This document shows positions 11,204 through 20,372 of a stretch of 64,000 bases of DNA, piece after piece. The translations under genes were made by a program, and so were the position numbers. Origin of the DNA: Noviherbaspirillum galbum (GTDB taxonomy: Bacteria; Pseudomonadota; Gammaproteobacteria; Burkholderiales; Burkholderiaceae_D). How positions within the stretch are numbered: position 1 is the stretch's first letter; the number at the start of each line of letters is the position of its first letter. The notes below the pieces were generated by a model. The model did no database searches. It saw only the letters and a list, made by a program, of their open reading frames with translations, and had not been told where the DNA came from. The DNA is taken from NCBI RefSeq assembly GCF_010974945.1, contig NZ_JAAIVB010000078.1:186001-250000 (forward strand), read 5' to 3'.

Positions 11204-11229
11204 GGCCCGGATCGCTCCGGGCCTTTTTT
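11204..11229 (+). terminator. Rho-independent terminator after the glpQ-like gene
   Basis: Perfect 8-bp stem GGCCCGGA/TCCGGGCC with a TCGC loop (11204-11223) followed by six T. It lies 35 bases after the glpQ-like stop. Confidence 0.93.
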
Positions 11230-11323
11230 CGTTCGGACCGGTGTTCCGGCAACGATGGGAAGCGAGGCAGGTCCAAGCCGCAGGCCAGCCCGGCGGCTGG
11301 CGGCAACGAAGGCAGGGGCGGCA

Positions 11324-12289
11324 ATGGATATCCAGTTTCTGGGAACCTCGTCGGGAACGCCGAGCACCACGCGCAACGTGGCGGGAACGGCGCTGCGCAT
11401 GCAGGACGAGCGCGGCTGGATGCTGGTCGACTGCGGCGAAGGCACGCAGCACCGCATCCTGCACACCAGCTTTTCCCTCGTCAGCTTGCGGGCCATCTTC
11501 ATCACCCACATCCATGGCGACCATTGCTACGGCCTTCCCGGCCTGCTGGCGAGCGCCGGCATGCTGAACCGGACGGCCGAACTGCTGATTGCCGGTCCCG
11601 GCGCGGTGCGGCGATTCGTGCAAGGCGTGCTCGATTCCACCGAACTCCGGCTGCCTTATGCCCTCTGCTTCGTCGACGTCGAGAGCAACCCGGACATCGA
11701 TTTCCTGGATGAAGTCGGAGTGCACGCCACCACCCTGTCGCACCGGGTGCCGTCCTTCGCCTACAGCTTTACCGAAAGAACGCCGGTCCCGCGGCTCGAT
11801 GCCGCCCGCCTCGACGGCGACGGCATTCCTTCCGGGCCTTTGCGCGGCCGCCTGCAGCGCGGCGAGGAGGTGGTGCTGCCCGATGGAAGACGGATACGCG
11901 GCGCCGATTACCAGTTGCCGCCGCGCCCGCCCCGCAAGGTCATCATTGCCGGCGACAACGACGCGCCGGACCTGCTGGCCGGGGAAGCAAGGCAGGCCCA
12001 GGTGCTCGTCCACGAAGCCACCTACACCGAGGCGGCCCTGGCGAAAGTCGGCCCGGCGCCGCAGCACAGCTCCGCCGGGCGAGTGGCCGCCTTCGCCCGG
12101 GACGTCGGCGTGCCCAATCTCGTTCTGACGCATTTCAGCCCCCGGTACCATGGCACCGCGGGAGACGGGAATGCGCTGGCCGAACTGGAAGCCGAAGCGA
12201 GGGCCTGCTATCAAGGCAAGCTTTTCCTGGCCGACGATTTGCAAACCTACCGGCTCGGCCGCGACGGCATGCTGGCCCTCCTGCCATAG
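11324..12289 (+). CDS. rnz: Ribonuclease Z
   Basis: A 321-residue metallo-beta-lactamase-fold protein starting at the ATG at 11324 (ribosome site AGGGGCG); an upstream ATG at 11255 adds a non-conserved tail overlapping the terminator region. It opens with MDIQFLGTSSGTPS, the RNase Z N-terminus, then the zinc site FITHIHGDHCYGLPG (HxHxDH), the AGDN segment near residue 207 carrying a metal Asp, HEATY, and the C-terminal LTHFSPRY histidine. RNase Z is an endonuclease that trims tRNA 3' trailers; in bacteria whose tRNA genes already encode CCA its main substrates may be other RNAs. All ligands appear intact. Confidence 0.93.
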   Translation: MDIQFLGTSSGTPSTTRNVAGTALRMQDERGWMLVDCGEGTQHRILHTSFSLVSLRAIFITHIHGDHCYGLPGLLASAGMLNRTAELLIAGPGAVRRFVQGVLDSTELRLPYALCFVDVESNPDIDFLDEVGVHATTLSHRVPSFAYSFTERTPVPRLDAARLDGDGIPSGPLRGRLQRGEEVVLPDGRRIRGADYQLPPRPPRKVIIAGDNDAPDLLAGEARQAQVLVHEATYTEAALAKVGPAPQHSSAGRVAAFARDVGVPNLVLTHFSPRYHGTAGDGNALAELEAEARACYQGKLFLADDLQTYRLGRDGMLALLP

Positions 12290-12390
12290 AGGCGATCCTT
12301 GCCGCGAACCAGACGCCGGGGATTTCAGGTGACACAAGCGCCGGCAACTTATAAAATTACTCTTGGGAAATTGAAAATGGCGGGGGCATC

Positions 12391-12603
12391 ATGACGGTGA
12401 AGATTGATACGGTGACAACGGCCCAGTGGATCTACCAGGGTGCGCAGAAGGTGGCGCAGGAAGCCGACGGCAAGGTCCAGCAGGCAATCGCGGAGCAGCG
12501 GTCGATGAACCGGCAGCGTTCCGAAGAGCTGAAGACCGAGGCTGCCGAACAGCGCAGCTACGAAGCCCAGCGCCGCCAGGGCGGCATCGACGTCTACGCC
12601 TGA
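12391..12603 (+). CDS. Small hydrophilic protein of unknown function
   Basis: A 70-residue protein rich in Gln, Glu, Lys and Arg, predicted almost entirely helical (VQQAIAEQRSMNRQRSEELK), probably coiled-coil. No Cys, no signal peptide, no membrane segment. GGGGG 5 bases before the ATG is a plausible ribosome site and an AT-rich stretch (ACTTATAAAATTACTC at about 12347-12362) could hold its promoter. It is a single-gene unit between rnz and the convergent membrane protein. Function not recognised. Confidence 0.6.
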   Translation: MTVKIDTVTTAQWIYQGAQKVAQEADGKVQQAIAEQRSMNRQRSEELKTEAAEQRSYEAQRRQGGIDVYA

Positions 12604-12650
12604 TCCATTCCTTCCGCCTGACCGCCCGACAGCCTCTCGTTCCCGGCGCG

Positions 12651-13196
12651 TCAGGCATGTCCCCCCATCCAGAAGAACATCCCGAGCAAGATTGCTGCCG
12701 CCAAGCTGATCGGCCATGAATGCAGCGCCAGGCGCCAGTCCGCCGAGGACGGCAGCCAGGAAACGAGCTGCGGCGCCAGCAAGGCGGCGATCCAGGCATC
12801 ATCCCACTCCCATGCCACGCCATGACGCGTGCGCCACACCGCCACGCCGACGGGCAATGCCAGCACCAGCATCGGCGCGAGACCCACGAACAGGCCGTTG
12901 TACCAGCGGATGTTGGCGCAGCCGACCGTGCCGAGTATCCAAGCATTGCCTTGCCTGCGCGGCAAGATGGAAAAGGACACCGGCCTGGCGTTCGTCACGG
13001 CTGCCGCCAGGAGGTGCGCCATTTCATGCATGAACGTTCCCGGCAGCAGCCAGGCCAGGAAAAAGGCATGGCGGCGCGACAGCGCGTGAAGCAGCGCCGC
13101 GAGCAGCGCCGAGGGCAGAAGGTAGAGCAGCAAGTCGGCATGGGCGAGGGCGGCGTGCGCGAGGGTCGGCGCCAGGTGTCGGGTCGTGTCTAGCAT
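12651..13196 (-). CDS. Integral membrane protein with HExxH motif (M50-like)
   Basis: About 181 residues from the ATG at 13196; an ATG at 13244 is also possible. Four or five hydrophobic segments. The second contains PGTFMHEMAHLLAA, an HExxH zinc-peptidase motif inside a membrane helix, as in site-2-type (M50) proteases. A later segment, NGLFVGLAPMLVLALPVG, sits where M50 enzymes carry their third-ligand motif (NxxPxxxLDG), but I see no clear Asp ligand there. It could be a small M50-type intramembrane peptidase or a relative that keeps the His-Glu-His only. It is convergent with the small 12391 gene and divergent from the LysE gene. Confidence 0.6.
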   Translation of the reverse strand: MLDTTRHLAPTLAHAALAHADLLLYLLPSALLAALLHALSRRHAFFLAWLLPGTFMHEMAHLLAAAVTNARPVSFSILPRRQGNAWILGTVGCANIRWYNGLFVGLAPMLVLALPVGVAVWRTRHGVAWEWDDAWIAALLAPQLVSWLPSSADWRLALHSWPISLAAAILLGMFFWMGGHA

Positions 13197-13331
13197 GGAA
13201 GGCGGTCCGTCTCGGGACGGCGCGGAACGGGACAGGGTCGACATTACCGTCTTGCGTCCCCGCCGGCAAGGCGACAGTGGCGTAGCGCTCTGGTATGCTG
13301 GAAGGCTGATCCAAGAAGGAGTAAACCCTCA

Positions 13332-13958
13332 ATGAGCCTGCAAACCTGGTGGCTTTTCGTTGCCATGACCTTCGTCGTTTCCGCCACGCCGGGACCCAAC
13401 ATGCTGCTGGTCATGAGCCATAGCGCGCGCTACGGATTCCGGCCGGCGATCGGCACGATGCTCGGGTGCATGACCGCCTTGCTGGCAATGATGAGCATTT
13501 CCGCCGCCGGGCTCGGCGCCCTGCTGCAGGCGTTTCCGATGGTGTTCGACACCCTGCGCTGGACGGGCGCGGCCTACCTTGCATGGCTGGGCATCAAGAG
13601 CTGGCGCTCGCCGGTGCGCGAGGAAAGCGCCGCCGCGGCATCACGCGAACCGGCGCCGCACGGGGCGGCCCTGTTCCGCCAGGGCTTCCTGGTCGCCGCC
13701 AGCAATCCCAAGGCCATCCTGTTCGCGGCGGCCTTCCTGCCGCAGTTCATCCACCAGGACGCGCCGGCGCTGCCGCAGTTCGGCATTCTCCTGCTGACCT
13801 TCGCCGTGATCGAGGTGTCGTGGTACATGGTCTACGCAGGCAGCGGCCACCGTCTCGCCGCCTATCTCCGCCGCCCGGCGATCCTGAAAACCTTCAATCG
13901 CCTGACGGGCGGCGCCTTCGTGGGTTTCGCCGCGCTCATGGCGGCCGCCCGCCACTGA
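13332..13958 (+). CDS. LysE/RhtB-family amino-acid exporter
   Basis: A 208-residue inner-membrane protein with about six hydrophobic segments and the family signature FVVSATPGPNMLLVMSHS near residues 14-31 (the ATPGPN motif), followed by the conserved aspartate-free helix GAAYLAWLGIKSWRS. RhtB/LysE proteins export amino acids or their analogues with proton exchange. AGGAG is found 9 bases before the ATG. No regulator is adjacent. Substrate not predictable. Confidence 0.9.
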   Translation: MSLQTWWLFVAMTFVVSATPGPNMLLVMSHSARYGFRPAIGTMLGCMTALLAMMSISAAGLGALLQAFPMVFDTLRWTGAAYLAWLGIKSWRSPVREESAAAASREPAPHGAALFRQGFLVAASNPKAILFAAAFLPQFIHQDAPALPQFGILLLTFAVIEVSWYMVYAGSGHRLAAYLRRPAILKTFNRLTGGAFVGFAALMAAARH

Positions 13959-13977
13959 CCGACATCCATAACCGCCT

Positions 13978-16053
13978 TCAATGCAGATATTGCTGGTTGC
14001 CTGATTGCTGGAACCAGTGCATGAAGTGGTCTTCGCGCAGCGGCTTGCTGATCAGGTAACCCTGGCCCAGGTCGCAGCCGCGCTCCCTCAGCAACTGCAG
14101 GGCCTTCTTGGACTCGATGCCTTCCGCCACCACTTCGACGTGCAGCTTCTTGCCGAGGGTGATCACGGTTTCCGCAATCGCCAGGGAGCGGGCGTCGGTG
14201 TCGATATGCCGGATGAATGACTGGTCCACCTTCAGCTTGTCGATGGGCAGGCTCGACAGGTAGCTCAGGCTCGAATAACCGGTGCCGAAGTCATCGAGCG
14301 CGATGCGCAGGCCCATTTTCTTGAGACCCGCCAGGGTCCGCGACGCTTCCTCCACCTGCTTCATGACGGTGCTCTCCGTCACTTCGAGCTCCAGCTGCGA
14401 GGGGTCGACGTCGGCATGCGCCAGCAGGTTGCGCACGCGGCTCTGGAAATCGGTGGCGCGAAACTGCATGGGCGAAACGTTCACCGAGATGAAAAGGGAC
14501 GGCAGCCCCTGCGCGCGCCAGCGCTTGAGCTGCATGCATGCCTCCTTGAGCACCCAGTCGCCGAGCTGGTTGATCAGCCCGCTGGCTTCGGCGACCGCGA
14601 TGAACTCGCCCGGCGGCAGCGGCTCCGAATCCGCCTGCTTCCAGCGAAGCAGGGCTTCCGCGCCCACCACGTCCATGCTGGTCGTGTTGAAGATCGGCTG
14701 GTACCACAGTTCGAAGTCCTTGTCCTCGATGCTCTGGCGCATGCGTTGCTCGATCGCCAGGGTGTGTTCCGCCTGCCGGTTGATTTCCGCCGTGAAGAAC
14801 TGGAAGGTATTGCGACCGCGGTGCTTCGCGTGGTACATCGCCGCGTCCGCGTTGCGGATCAGGGTGTCCAGGTTGCCGCCGTCGGTGGGGAAGATGCTGA
14901 TGCCGATGCTCGGCGAGGTGCGCAGCTCGAGGTGATCGATGCGATACGGTTCGCCGAGCCGCTTCAAGAGGTGGGTCGCCGCGTGCAGCACGTCGTCTTG
15001 GTTGGGAATGTTCGGCAGGATGGCAACGAACTCGTCGCCGCCGATGCGGCCGACCAGGTCGCTGCCGCGCACCGTCGATTGCAGGCGTGCCGCCACTTCC
15101 TGGAGCATCTTGTCGCCCGCCTCGTGGCCGTAGGTATCGTTGATCGGCTTGAAACGGTCGAGGTCGAAGAACATGACCGCCGCGAAGTTCCTGGAGCGGC
15201 GGGTTGCGGAAAGGAGCTGGTCGCCCATCTCGTAGACCAGCGCGCGGTTCGGCAGGCCGGTGAGGTGGTCGTGCTGGGCGGCGAGCCGCAGCCTTTCCGC
15301 CGCCAGCTTGCGCTCGGTGATGTCCGCGACGTAGCTCACCATCATCGCGCCGGCGCGCGTCTCTGCCATGCTGAAACTGGCTTCCATGGGAAATTCCTCG
15401 CCGTTGCGGCGCTTGCCCATGAGTTCGCGTCCCATCATCGAGGCCGTGATGCAATGCTGGGTGAACGGATCGCCGCGCGCGTCGGCCGGCGGTTCTTCGT
15501 CATTGGAAACGAGGATGGCGCTGGATTGCCCGATCAGTTCCTCGGGGCGATAGCCGAAGACGTTAAAGACTGCCTTGTTGGCAATGCTGATCCTTCCATC
15601 GGTGCCGATGCCGAGCACCGCCTGCGTCGTCGACTCGAGCAAAGCGCGCATCGTATGCTCGCGGTCGTCGAGCGTGATCATCAGCTCGTGCGCCTTGATG
15701 CGCGCGTCGTGGAACAGGCCGCCGAGGAAGCTGATGCACAGGCCTAGCACCGCGAAGGCGATCAGCATGGCATGGCCGCGCGGAGTCGACGCGGCGAAGG
15801 CGCTTCCCGGGCCCAGCAAGACCAGCGGCGTGACGGCCAACGACAGCAGCGTCACCAGCAGGGCCGCGCGGCCGCCTGCGTAGATGGAAGCGAAGATGAC
15901 GGCGATGAGCAGCATGCTCATCGGCGCGTTGCCGTCGAGCATGGGCTGCAGGGTAAACTGGATCAGCAGGAAACCCGCAAAGACAAGAATGGAAACCAGG
16001 TAACCGCGCGCCGGCCGCGTTTCCAATGTCCCAAAGGGGTTTTCCAAGCGCAT
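13978..16053 (-). CDS. Membrane PAS-GGDEF-EAL cyclic-di-GMP protein
   Basis: A 691-residue protein. Residues 1-118 hold four membrane helices of the DUF4118/KdpD type, 130-250 a PAS domain (AVLGIGTDGRISIANKAVF), 260-425 a GGDEF domain with an intact GGDEF motif, and 440-685 an EAL domain with EALLRW, NVSPMQF, ELEVTES and LDDFGTGYSSLSYL intact. The sequence RGSD five residues before GGDEF is an inhibitory RxxD site for product feedback. Both cyclase and phosphodiesterase halves therefore look active; the net direction is unknown. The gene ends 20 bases after the convergent LysE stop. Confidence 0.92.
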   Translation of the reverse strand: MRLENPFGTLETRPARGYLVSILVFAGFLLIQFTLQPMLDGNAPMSMLLIAVIFASIYAGGRAALLVTLLSLAVTPLVLLGPGSAFAASTPRGHAMLIAFAVLGLCISFLGGLFHDARIKAHELMITLDDREHTMRALLESTTQAVLGIGTDGRISIANKAVFNVFGYRPEELIGQSSAILVSNDEEPPADARGDPFTQHCITASMMGRELMGKRRNGEEFPMEASFSMAETRAGAMMVSYVADITERKLAAERLRLAAQHDHLTGLPNRALVYEMGDQLLSATRRSRNFAAVMFFDLDRFKPINDTYGHEAGDKMLQEVAARLQSTVRGSDLVGRIGGDEFVAILPNIPNQDDVLHAATHLLKRLGEPYRIDHLELRTSPSIGISIFPTDGGNLDTLIRNADAAMYHAKHRGRNTFQFFTAEINRQAEHTLAIEQRMRQSIEDKDFELWYQPIFNTTSMDVVGAEALLRWKQADSEPLPPGEFIAVAEASGLINQLGDWVLKEACMQLKRWRAQGLPSLFISVNVSPMQFRATDFQSRVRNLLAHADVDPSQLELEVTESTVMKQVEEASRTLAGLKKMGLRIALDDFGTGYSSLSYLSSLPIDKLKVDQSFIRHIDTDARSLAIAETVITLGKKLHVEVVAEGIESKKALQLLRERGCDLGQGYLISKPLREDHFMHWFQQSGNQQYLH

Positions 16054-16133
16054 CCCGCCTCCCTCTCATTCACTGAGGGAAAGACAGCCGCACCGGGCGA
16101 ATGGTTCATGGTCTTTCGCTGCATCAACGGGTC

Positions 16134-17018
16134 TCACGCACGAACCGGATCATTGGGCTTGGGTTCGTGAATGAAGCCGTCCGGGGAATGACGCTCGATC
16201 ACCGCGTTCATCTCCGCCCCAAAGAGCAAGACCGCCGAAGAGATGAAGAAATACAGGAGCAGCACGATGATGGAACCGATGCTGCCATACATGGCGTTGT
16301 AGTTGCCGAAGTTGCCGACGTACGCGCTGAAGCCCAGCGATGCGACGATCCAGATCAGCACGGAGAGCACCGCGCCGGGCGTGATGAAGCGGAAGTTGGG
16401 CTGCTTCGCCGGCGCGGCGTAATACACGATCGCGGCCGTCATGCTCAGCAGGAGCACGGCGACCGGCCATCGCAGCCAGGCCCAGATGGCAACCACGATC
16501 TTTTCGATCCCGATCTGCCCGGCGAGCCAGTTCATCGCCTTTGGGCCGATCAACAGGAGCGCCGCGGCGGCCATCAGCAGGACTGCCATCAGGACGGTGT
16601 AAAGCAGCGACAAGGGATAGATCACCCACCAGGGTCGTTCCTCCTTCACGCCGTAGGCGGCATTGAAGGCGTTCATGATCGCACGCACCGCCGCCGACGC
16701 CGTCCACAAGGCGATGACCGCGCCCAGCGAAAGCAGGCCGCCCTGCGGTTGCTGCAATTGGTCGAGGACGGTGTTGACCTGGGTGAATGCCTGTGCCGGC
16801 AGGAAGACAGCCGCTTGCTGGCGCAGCCACAACATGAAGTCTGGCAGGTGCAGCGTGCTGATCAGGGCAACGAGGAAGATGGCGAAGGGAAAGATGGAAA
16901 AGAGAATCTGGTAGGCAAGCGCCGACGCATAGGTCGGCATGTCGTCATCAATGAACTCCTTGATGGACGTTTTCAGCAAGGTCCAGCTTCCTAGACCGCG
17001 CAGGCCGGGTAGTTTCAT
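16134..17018 (-). CDS. YihY/virulence factor BrkB-family membrane protein
   Basis: About 294 residues from the ATG at 17018 (MKLPGLRGLG); the frame also has ATGs at 17045 and 17072. Six hydrophobic segments in the UPF0761/YihY pattern, with the conserved opening DDMPTYASALAYQILFSIFPF and the conserved C-terminal YGSIGSIIVLLLYFFISSAVLLFGAE. Members were once called ribonuclease BN by mistake; their molecular role is unknown, possibly a transporter. It is followed by the PAS-GGDEF-EAL gene on the same strand (80-base gap) and is divergent from the subtilisin gene. Confidence 0.88.
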   Translation of the reverse strand: MKLPGLRGLGSWTLLKTSIKEFIDDDMPTYASALAYQILFSIFPFAIFLVALISTLHLPDFMLWLRQQAAVFLPAQAFTQVNTVLDQLQQPQGGLLSLGAVIALWTASAAVRAIMNAFNAAYGVKEERPWWVIYPLSLLYTVLMAVLLMAAAALLLIGPKAMNWLAGQIGIEKIVVAIWAWLRWPVAVLLLSMTAAIVYYAAPAKQPNFRFITPGAVLSVLIWIVASLGFSAYVGNFGNYNAMYGSIGSIIVLLLYFFISSAVLLFGAEMNAVIERHSPDGFIHEPKPNDPVRA

Positions 17019-17285
17019 TGGATTAACGGTGACGTGTTTGCGCATTCGACAGGGAATTGCTTTATCGACCACGACTGTGCGCTTTCTATCCCGAAGATGA
17101 TGAGGCTCGCTGATTCCGGACGGAAGGTGTAAGGAATATGTAACAAGTTTAAGTTTTCTCCCGATTTCGAGGACGGGAAAACCTCGTTGTTATCATCGCC
17201 CGGGTCGTCCCAAAGGGGTTGCATCCGGCGCATGCCGGCATGGCAATCATCGCCATTTCATCCTGTCCTGATCACGGGAGCTTCC

Positions 17286-18545
17286 ATGACCTTCCAACCG
17301 AAACGCGTCCTGCTCGGCATGACGCTGGCCGCCTCGACCGCCTTCTCCGCCCTTTCCGTACCTGCAGTCTCCGCGGCGCCGATCGCCATGCCCGATGTTG
17401 CCGATCTCACATTCCCGGTCATCGTGGTGTTCCAGGACCAGACCCCCTTCCACCAAAACCTGCGCAACGCGCACGCCGACGAGCGCGCCGCCGCCGCGCC
17501 GGATGCGTGGAATTACCTCGATGCCGGCGTGCTCGGCACGGTGCAGCGCCTCGAAAGCCTGCATCACTTCAAGGCAAGGCATGTGTTCAGCCATGCCGCC
17601 AAGGGCTTTGCCGTGGAACTGACCCAGCAGCAGATCGACGCGCTCAGGGCCGAGCCTACCGTGGCCACCATCGAGCCCGACCTGCCGGTGAAGATCGACG
17701 CGCAAAGCCTTCCCTGGGGCGTAGACCGCGTGGAAGCCGACCGCAGCTTTACCCTTGCCGGCAATGGCAGCGGCGCCGTCGGCAACGTCAACGTGTATGT
17801 CATCGACACCGGCATCGCCGCCCACCGCGACCTGAACCTCGTTCGCCACCTCGACTTCATCGACACCAACAACACCGACTGCAACGGCCACGGCACCCAC
17901 GTCGCGGGAACGATCGGCGCCATGGACAATACCGTGGACGTGGTCGGCGTCGCGCCCGGCGTTCCCCTGACCGCGCTGAAGGTGCTCGACTGCTCCGGCA
18001 ACGGCACCAGCTCGGGCATCCTCAAGGCGATCGACTGGGTGACAGCGAACGCCGCGCGGCCGGCCGTGGTCAACATGAGCCTCGGCGGCAGCGCCAGCCA
18101 GACCCTCGACGACGCCGTGCGCCGCTCGGTCAGCGCCAACATCGTGTACGCGGTGGCGGCGGGCAACAGCGGCGTGGACGCCTGCACCGTCTCGCCGGCG
18201 CGCGCCGGTCTCGCCGGCAACGGTCTGGACAATGGCATCGTCACCACGGCGGCGATCGATTCCGCGAACGCGGAACCTTCCTGGTCGAACTATGGCAAGT
18301 GCGTGAGCGTCTGGGCGCCCGGCGTCGGCATCGTGTCGACCTATACCGGCAACGGCATGGCCAGCATGTCCGGCACCTCGATGGCGAGCCCGCACGTGGC
18401 GGGCGCGGCCGCGCTGTACCTGTCGCGCAATCCCTCGGCATCGCCGGCCCAGACGGAGTACGCGATCCGGACCAATGCGCTGCCGACGGGCACGTCCAGC
18501 AAGGATGGCCGCGGCATCAATCTGCTGCAGGTCAATCGGTTCTGA
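17286..18545 (+). CDS. Secreted subtilisin-family (S8) serine protease
   Basis: A 419-residue preproprotease starting at the ATG at 17286 (GGGAGC 5 bases upstream). Signal peptide 1-30 (VSAAP), then an inhibitor-I9-type propeptide with FAVELTQQQIDALRAEP, then the S8 catalytic domain with Asp174 (VIDTGIA), His202 (GHGTHVAG), oxyanion Asn294 (AAGNSG) and Ser365 (GTSMASPHVAG). It is of the proteinase K type (SLPWGVDRVEADRS is typical of that branch). It ends soon after the catalytic Ser helix, with no C-terminal sorting domain, so secretion beyond the periplasm would need the type II system. Confidence 0.93.
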   Translation: MTFQPKRVLLGMTLAASTAFSALSVPAVSAAPIAMPDVADLTFPVIVVFQDQTPFHQNLRNAHADERAAAAPDAWNYLDAGVLGTVQRLESLHHFKARHVFSHAAKGFAVELTQQQIDALRAEPTVATIEPDLPVKIDAQSLPWGVDRVEADRSFTLAGNGSGAVGNVNVYVIDTGIAAHRDLNLVRHLDFIDTNNTDCNGHGTHVAGTIGAMDNTVDVVGVAPGVPLTALKVLDCSGNGTSSGILKAIDWVTANAARPAVVNMSLGGSASQTLDDAVRRSVSANIVYAVAAGNSGVDACTVSPARAGLAGNGLDNGIVTTAAIDSANAEPSWSNYGKCVSVWAPGVGIVSTYTGNGMASMSGTSMASPHVAGAAALYLSRNPSASPAQTEYAIRTNALPTGTSSKDGRGINLLQVNRF

Positions 18546-18630
18546 TTGGCGTTGGGTGTGCTGGGGAGCACTGACTTCGCTCCTTTGGCGGGGGATTCCA
18601 ACGTGAGTCACGCTGCACGAGCGAAACGGG

Positions 18631-18650
18631 ATTCCCGCCTTCGCGGGAAT
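18631..18650. repeat. Short palindromic repeat (REP-like), copy 1
   Basis: 8-bp perfect arms ATTCCCGC/GCGGGAAT around a CTTC loop, followed by GACGG. It lies downstream of the subtilisin gene. A longer relative occurs at 36911-36942. The shared core (AT-Y-CCCCGC, CT-K-C loop, GCGGGRAT, GACRG) resembles the dispersed CCCGC-GCGGG palindromes common in proteobacterial genomes. Confidence 0.6.
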
Positions 18651-18714
18651 GACGGAAGGTGGCGGGAACGACGGAAGTTGGGCGCGGACGACAGCAGTAG
18701 GCAGAACCTCCACC

Positions 18715-19533
18715 CTACCTCATCATCCCCCGCCGCATCCAGAAACTAACTCCATCCACCGCCGCAACCATCAGCAGCATGGCAACGATAACGCTCGCCG
18801 CCTGCGGCATCTGAAACAGCGACAGATGATACTTCAGCATCTGTCCCAGTCCCCCGGCCCCCACCACACCCAGAACCGCCGCCGCGCGGATGTTGTTCTC
18901 CCAGCGGTACAGGGTGTATGACAACATTTGCGGCGCTGCCTGCGGCAGGACGGCGTAGAGGAAGGCGGCCAGAGAGGAGGCGCCGTTCAGGCGCAAGGAG
19001 GTCTCGGGAAGCGCGGGCGTGTTTTCCATGGCGTCGGCGAAGAGCCTGCCGAGCACGCCGGCGGTATGCAGCGCCAGCGCCAGCGTGCCGGCGAACGGCC
19101 CCAGTCCGGCGGCGATGAGCAGCATCGATGCCCAGACGAGTTCGGGAATGGAACGAAAGACGTTCAACACCATCCGCACCGGCAGGCGCGCCGCCGGGCC
19201 GGCGCGGCCGCTGGCCGGCAGCGCCAGCAGCAGTCCCGCCAAGGCGGCGAGCAGCGTGCCGAGGGCGGACATCGCCAGGGTTTCGGCGGTGCCGGTTGCC
19301 AGCTTGCGCAGGAACCCGGCGGACGTGTCGAGCCGGGCGAAGCCGAGAAGGAATTCCTTCGTAGTGCGAATGGCCTCCAGCGAGGCAAGCGCCTTCCAGT
19401 TCAGCGGCAGGCTGATGAAACTTGCCGCCGCCAGCAGCACGAGGCCGAGCAGCAGGGCCACGGTGCTCCAGGAAATGGCGGGCCTTGCCGGCATGGGCGT
19501 CCTTACCGTCGTCGGCGTCGTGGCGGATGTCAT
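18715..19533 (-). CDS. ABC transporter permease (PhnE-type), second permease
   Basis: A 272-residue membrane protein starting at the ATG at 19533, fixed by AGGAGG 6 bases upstream. The frame stays open far upstream but that part overlaps the other permease and is not coding. About six membrane helices; the permease EAA-type loop is visible as LPEASLRLNG-like ALPETSLRLNGASSLAAF followed by VLGVVGAGGLGQML. The protein is of the phosphonate-transporter PhnE class. Its ATG overlaps the TGA of the preceding permease by four bases (ATGA), a sign of translational coupling. It is the last gene of the sen-linked ABC operon. Confidence 0.85.
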   Translation of the reverse strand: MTSATTPTTVRTPMPARPAISWSTVALLLGLVLLAAASFISLPLNWKALASLEAIRTTKEFLLGFARLDTSAGFLRKLATGTAETLAMSALGTLLAALAGLLLALPASGRAGPAARLPVRMVLNVFRSIPELVWASMLLIAAGLGPFAGTLALALHTAGVLGRLFADAMENTPALPETSLRLNGASSLAAFLYAVLPQAAPQMLSYTLYRWENNIRAAAVLGVVGAGGLGQMLKYHLSLFQMPQAASVIVAMLLMVAAVDGVSFWMRRGMMR

Positions 19534-20369
19534 GCGAGCCTCCTGCGCAACATCCTGCTGATGCCGTCGGCGCATGCCACCAGCGCGACGAAAATGATCA
19601 GCATGGTCGATACCTCGCCGCCCGCGAGCATCTTCATCGACTCGTCCATCCGCTGTCCCAGCCCGCCCGCGCCGACGAACCCCATCACCACCGATCCGCG
19701 TATCGCGCATTCCCAGCGGTACACGGTGTACGACACCAGTTCCGATGCCGATTCCGGCAGGGCGGCGTAGAGCAGGGCGTTCAGCCGGCCCGAGCCGTTG
19801 CGCAGCAAGGCTTGCGCGGCATGCGGATCCGCGGATTCGAGGATCTCGGCATACACCTTGCCCAGCATGCCGCAATAGGTAAGGGCGATGGCAAGCACGC
19901 CCGCGGTCGGTCCCAGTCCCACGATGCGTACCAGCAGCAAGGCCCATACCAGTTCGGGCACGCTGCGCAGCGTCACCAGCAGCCAGCGCGCGGCTTGGCG
20001 GATCAGCGTGCCGGCGAGCCGCGGACGGCCGCCGGCCATGCGTGAGATGGACAGCCGTTCCGTCGAAAGCAGGGTCAGGGGGATGGCGGCGGCCATGGCG
20101 AGCGCCATGCCGGACGTGGCGATGGCGACCGTCTGCCATGCCGCCTCGGCGGCCAGGCGCAGGAAGTCGGCGGAATGCTCGGGCGGGAAGAAGCCCGCGA
20201 GGAAATGTCCCAGCGCCGCCAGGCTGCGCGCGTCGAGCAGCGCCCATGGCCGGAACTCGCTCCAGGCCAGCAGCGGCCACAGCACGATGAGGAAGACAGC
20301 GAACATCGACAGGCGCGACCGCCAAGCCGGATCGGCAGGAATCGGGGCTGTCGCCGGAAGCATCGCCAT
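19530..20369 (-). CDS. ABC transporter permease (PhnE-type), first permease
   Basis: A 279-residue membrane protein paralogous to the next gene: both carry the same arrangement of helices and the C-terminal permease motif, here YTVYRWECAIRGSVVMGFVGAGGLGQRM. It begins 3 bases after the ATPase stop and ends in an ATGA overlap with the second permease. With the ATPase and binding protein it forms a complete importer of the phosphonate/phosphate-analogue class. Having two distinct permeases is common for PhnE-type systems, which then act as a heterodimer. Placement directly after senB-senC points to a selenium compound as substrate (inference). Confidence 0.85.
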   Translation of the reverse strand: MAMLPATAPIPADPAWRSRLSMFAVFLIVLWPLLAWSEFRPWALLDARSLAALGHFLAGFFPPEHSADFLRLAAEAAWQTVAIATSGMALAMAAAIPLTLLSTERLSISRMAGGRPRLAGTLIRQAARWLLVTLRSVPELVWALLLVRIVGLGPTAGVLAIALTYCGMLGKVYAEILESADPHAAQALLRNGSGRLNALLYAALPESASELVSYTVYRWECAIRGSVVMGFVGAGGLGQRMDESMKMLAGGEVSTMLIIFVALVACADGISRMLRRRLA

Positions 20370-20372
20370 GGC

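Noticed and set aside
16028-17224. Shared TCCCAAAGGGGTT near 16028 and 17211 as a direct repeat
   Set aside because: Only about 13 bases match, one copy lies inside the start of a coding gene, and no target-site or mobile-element feature accompanies it.
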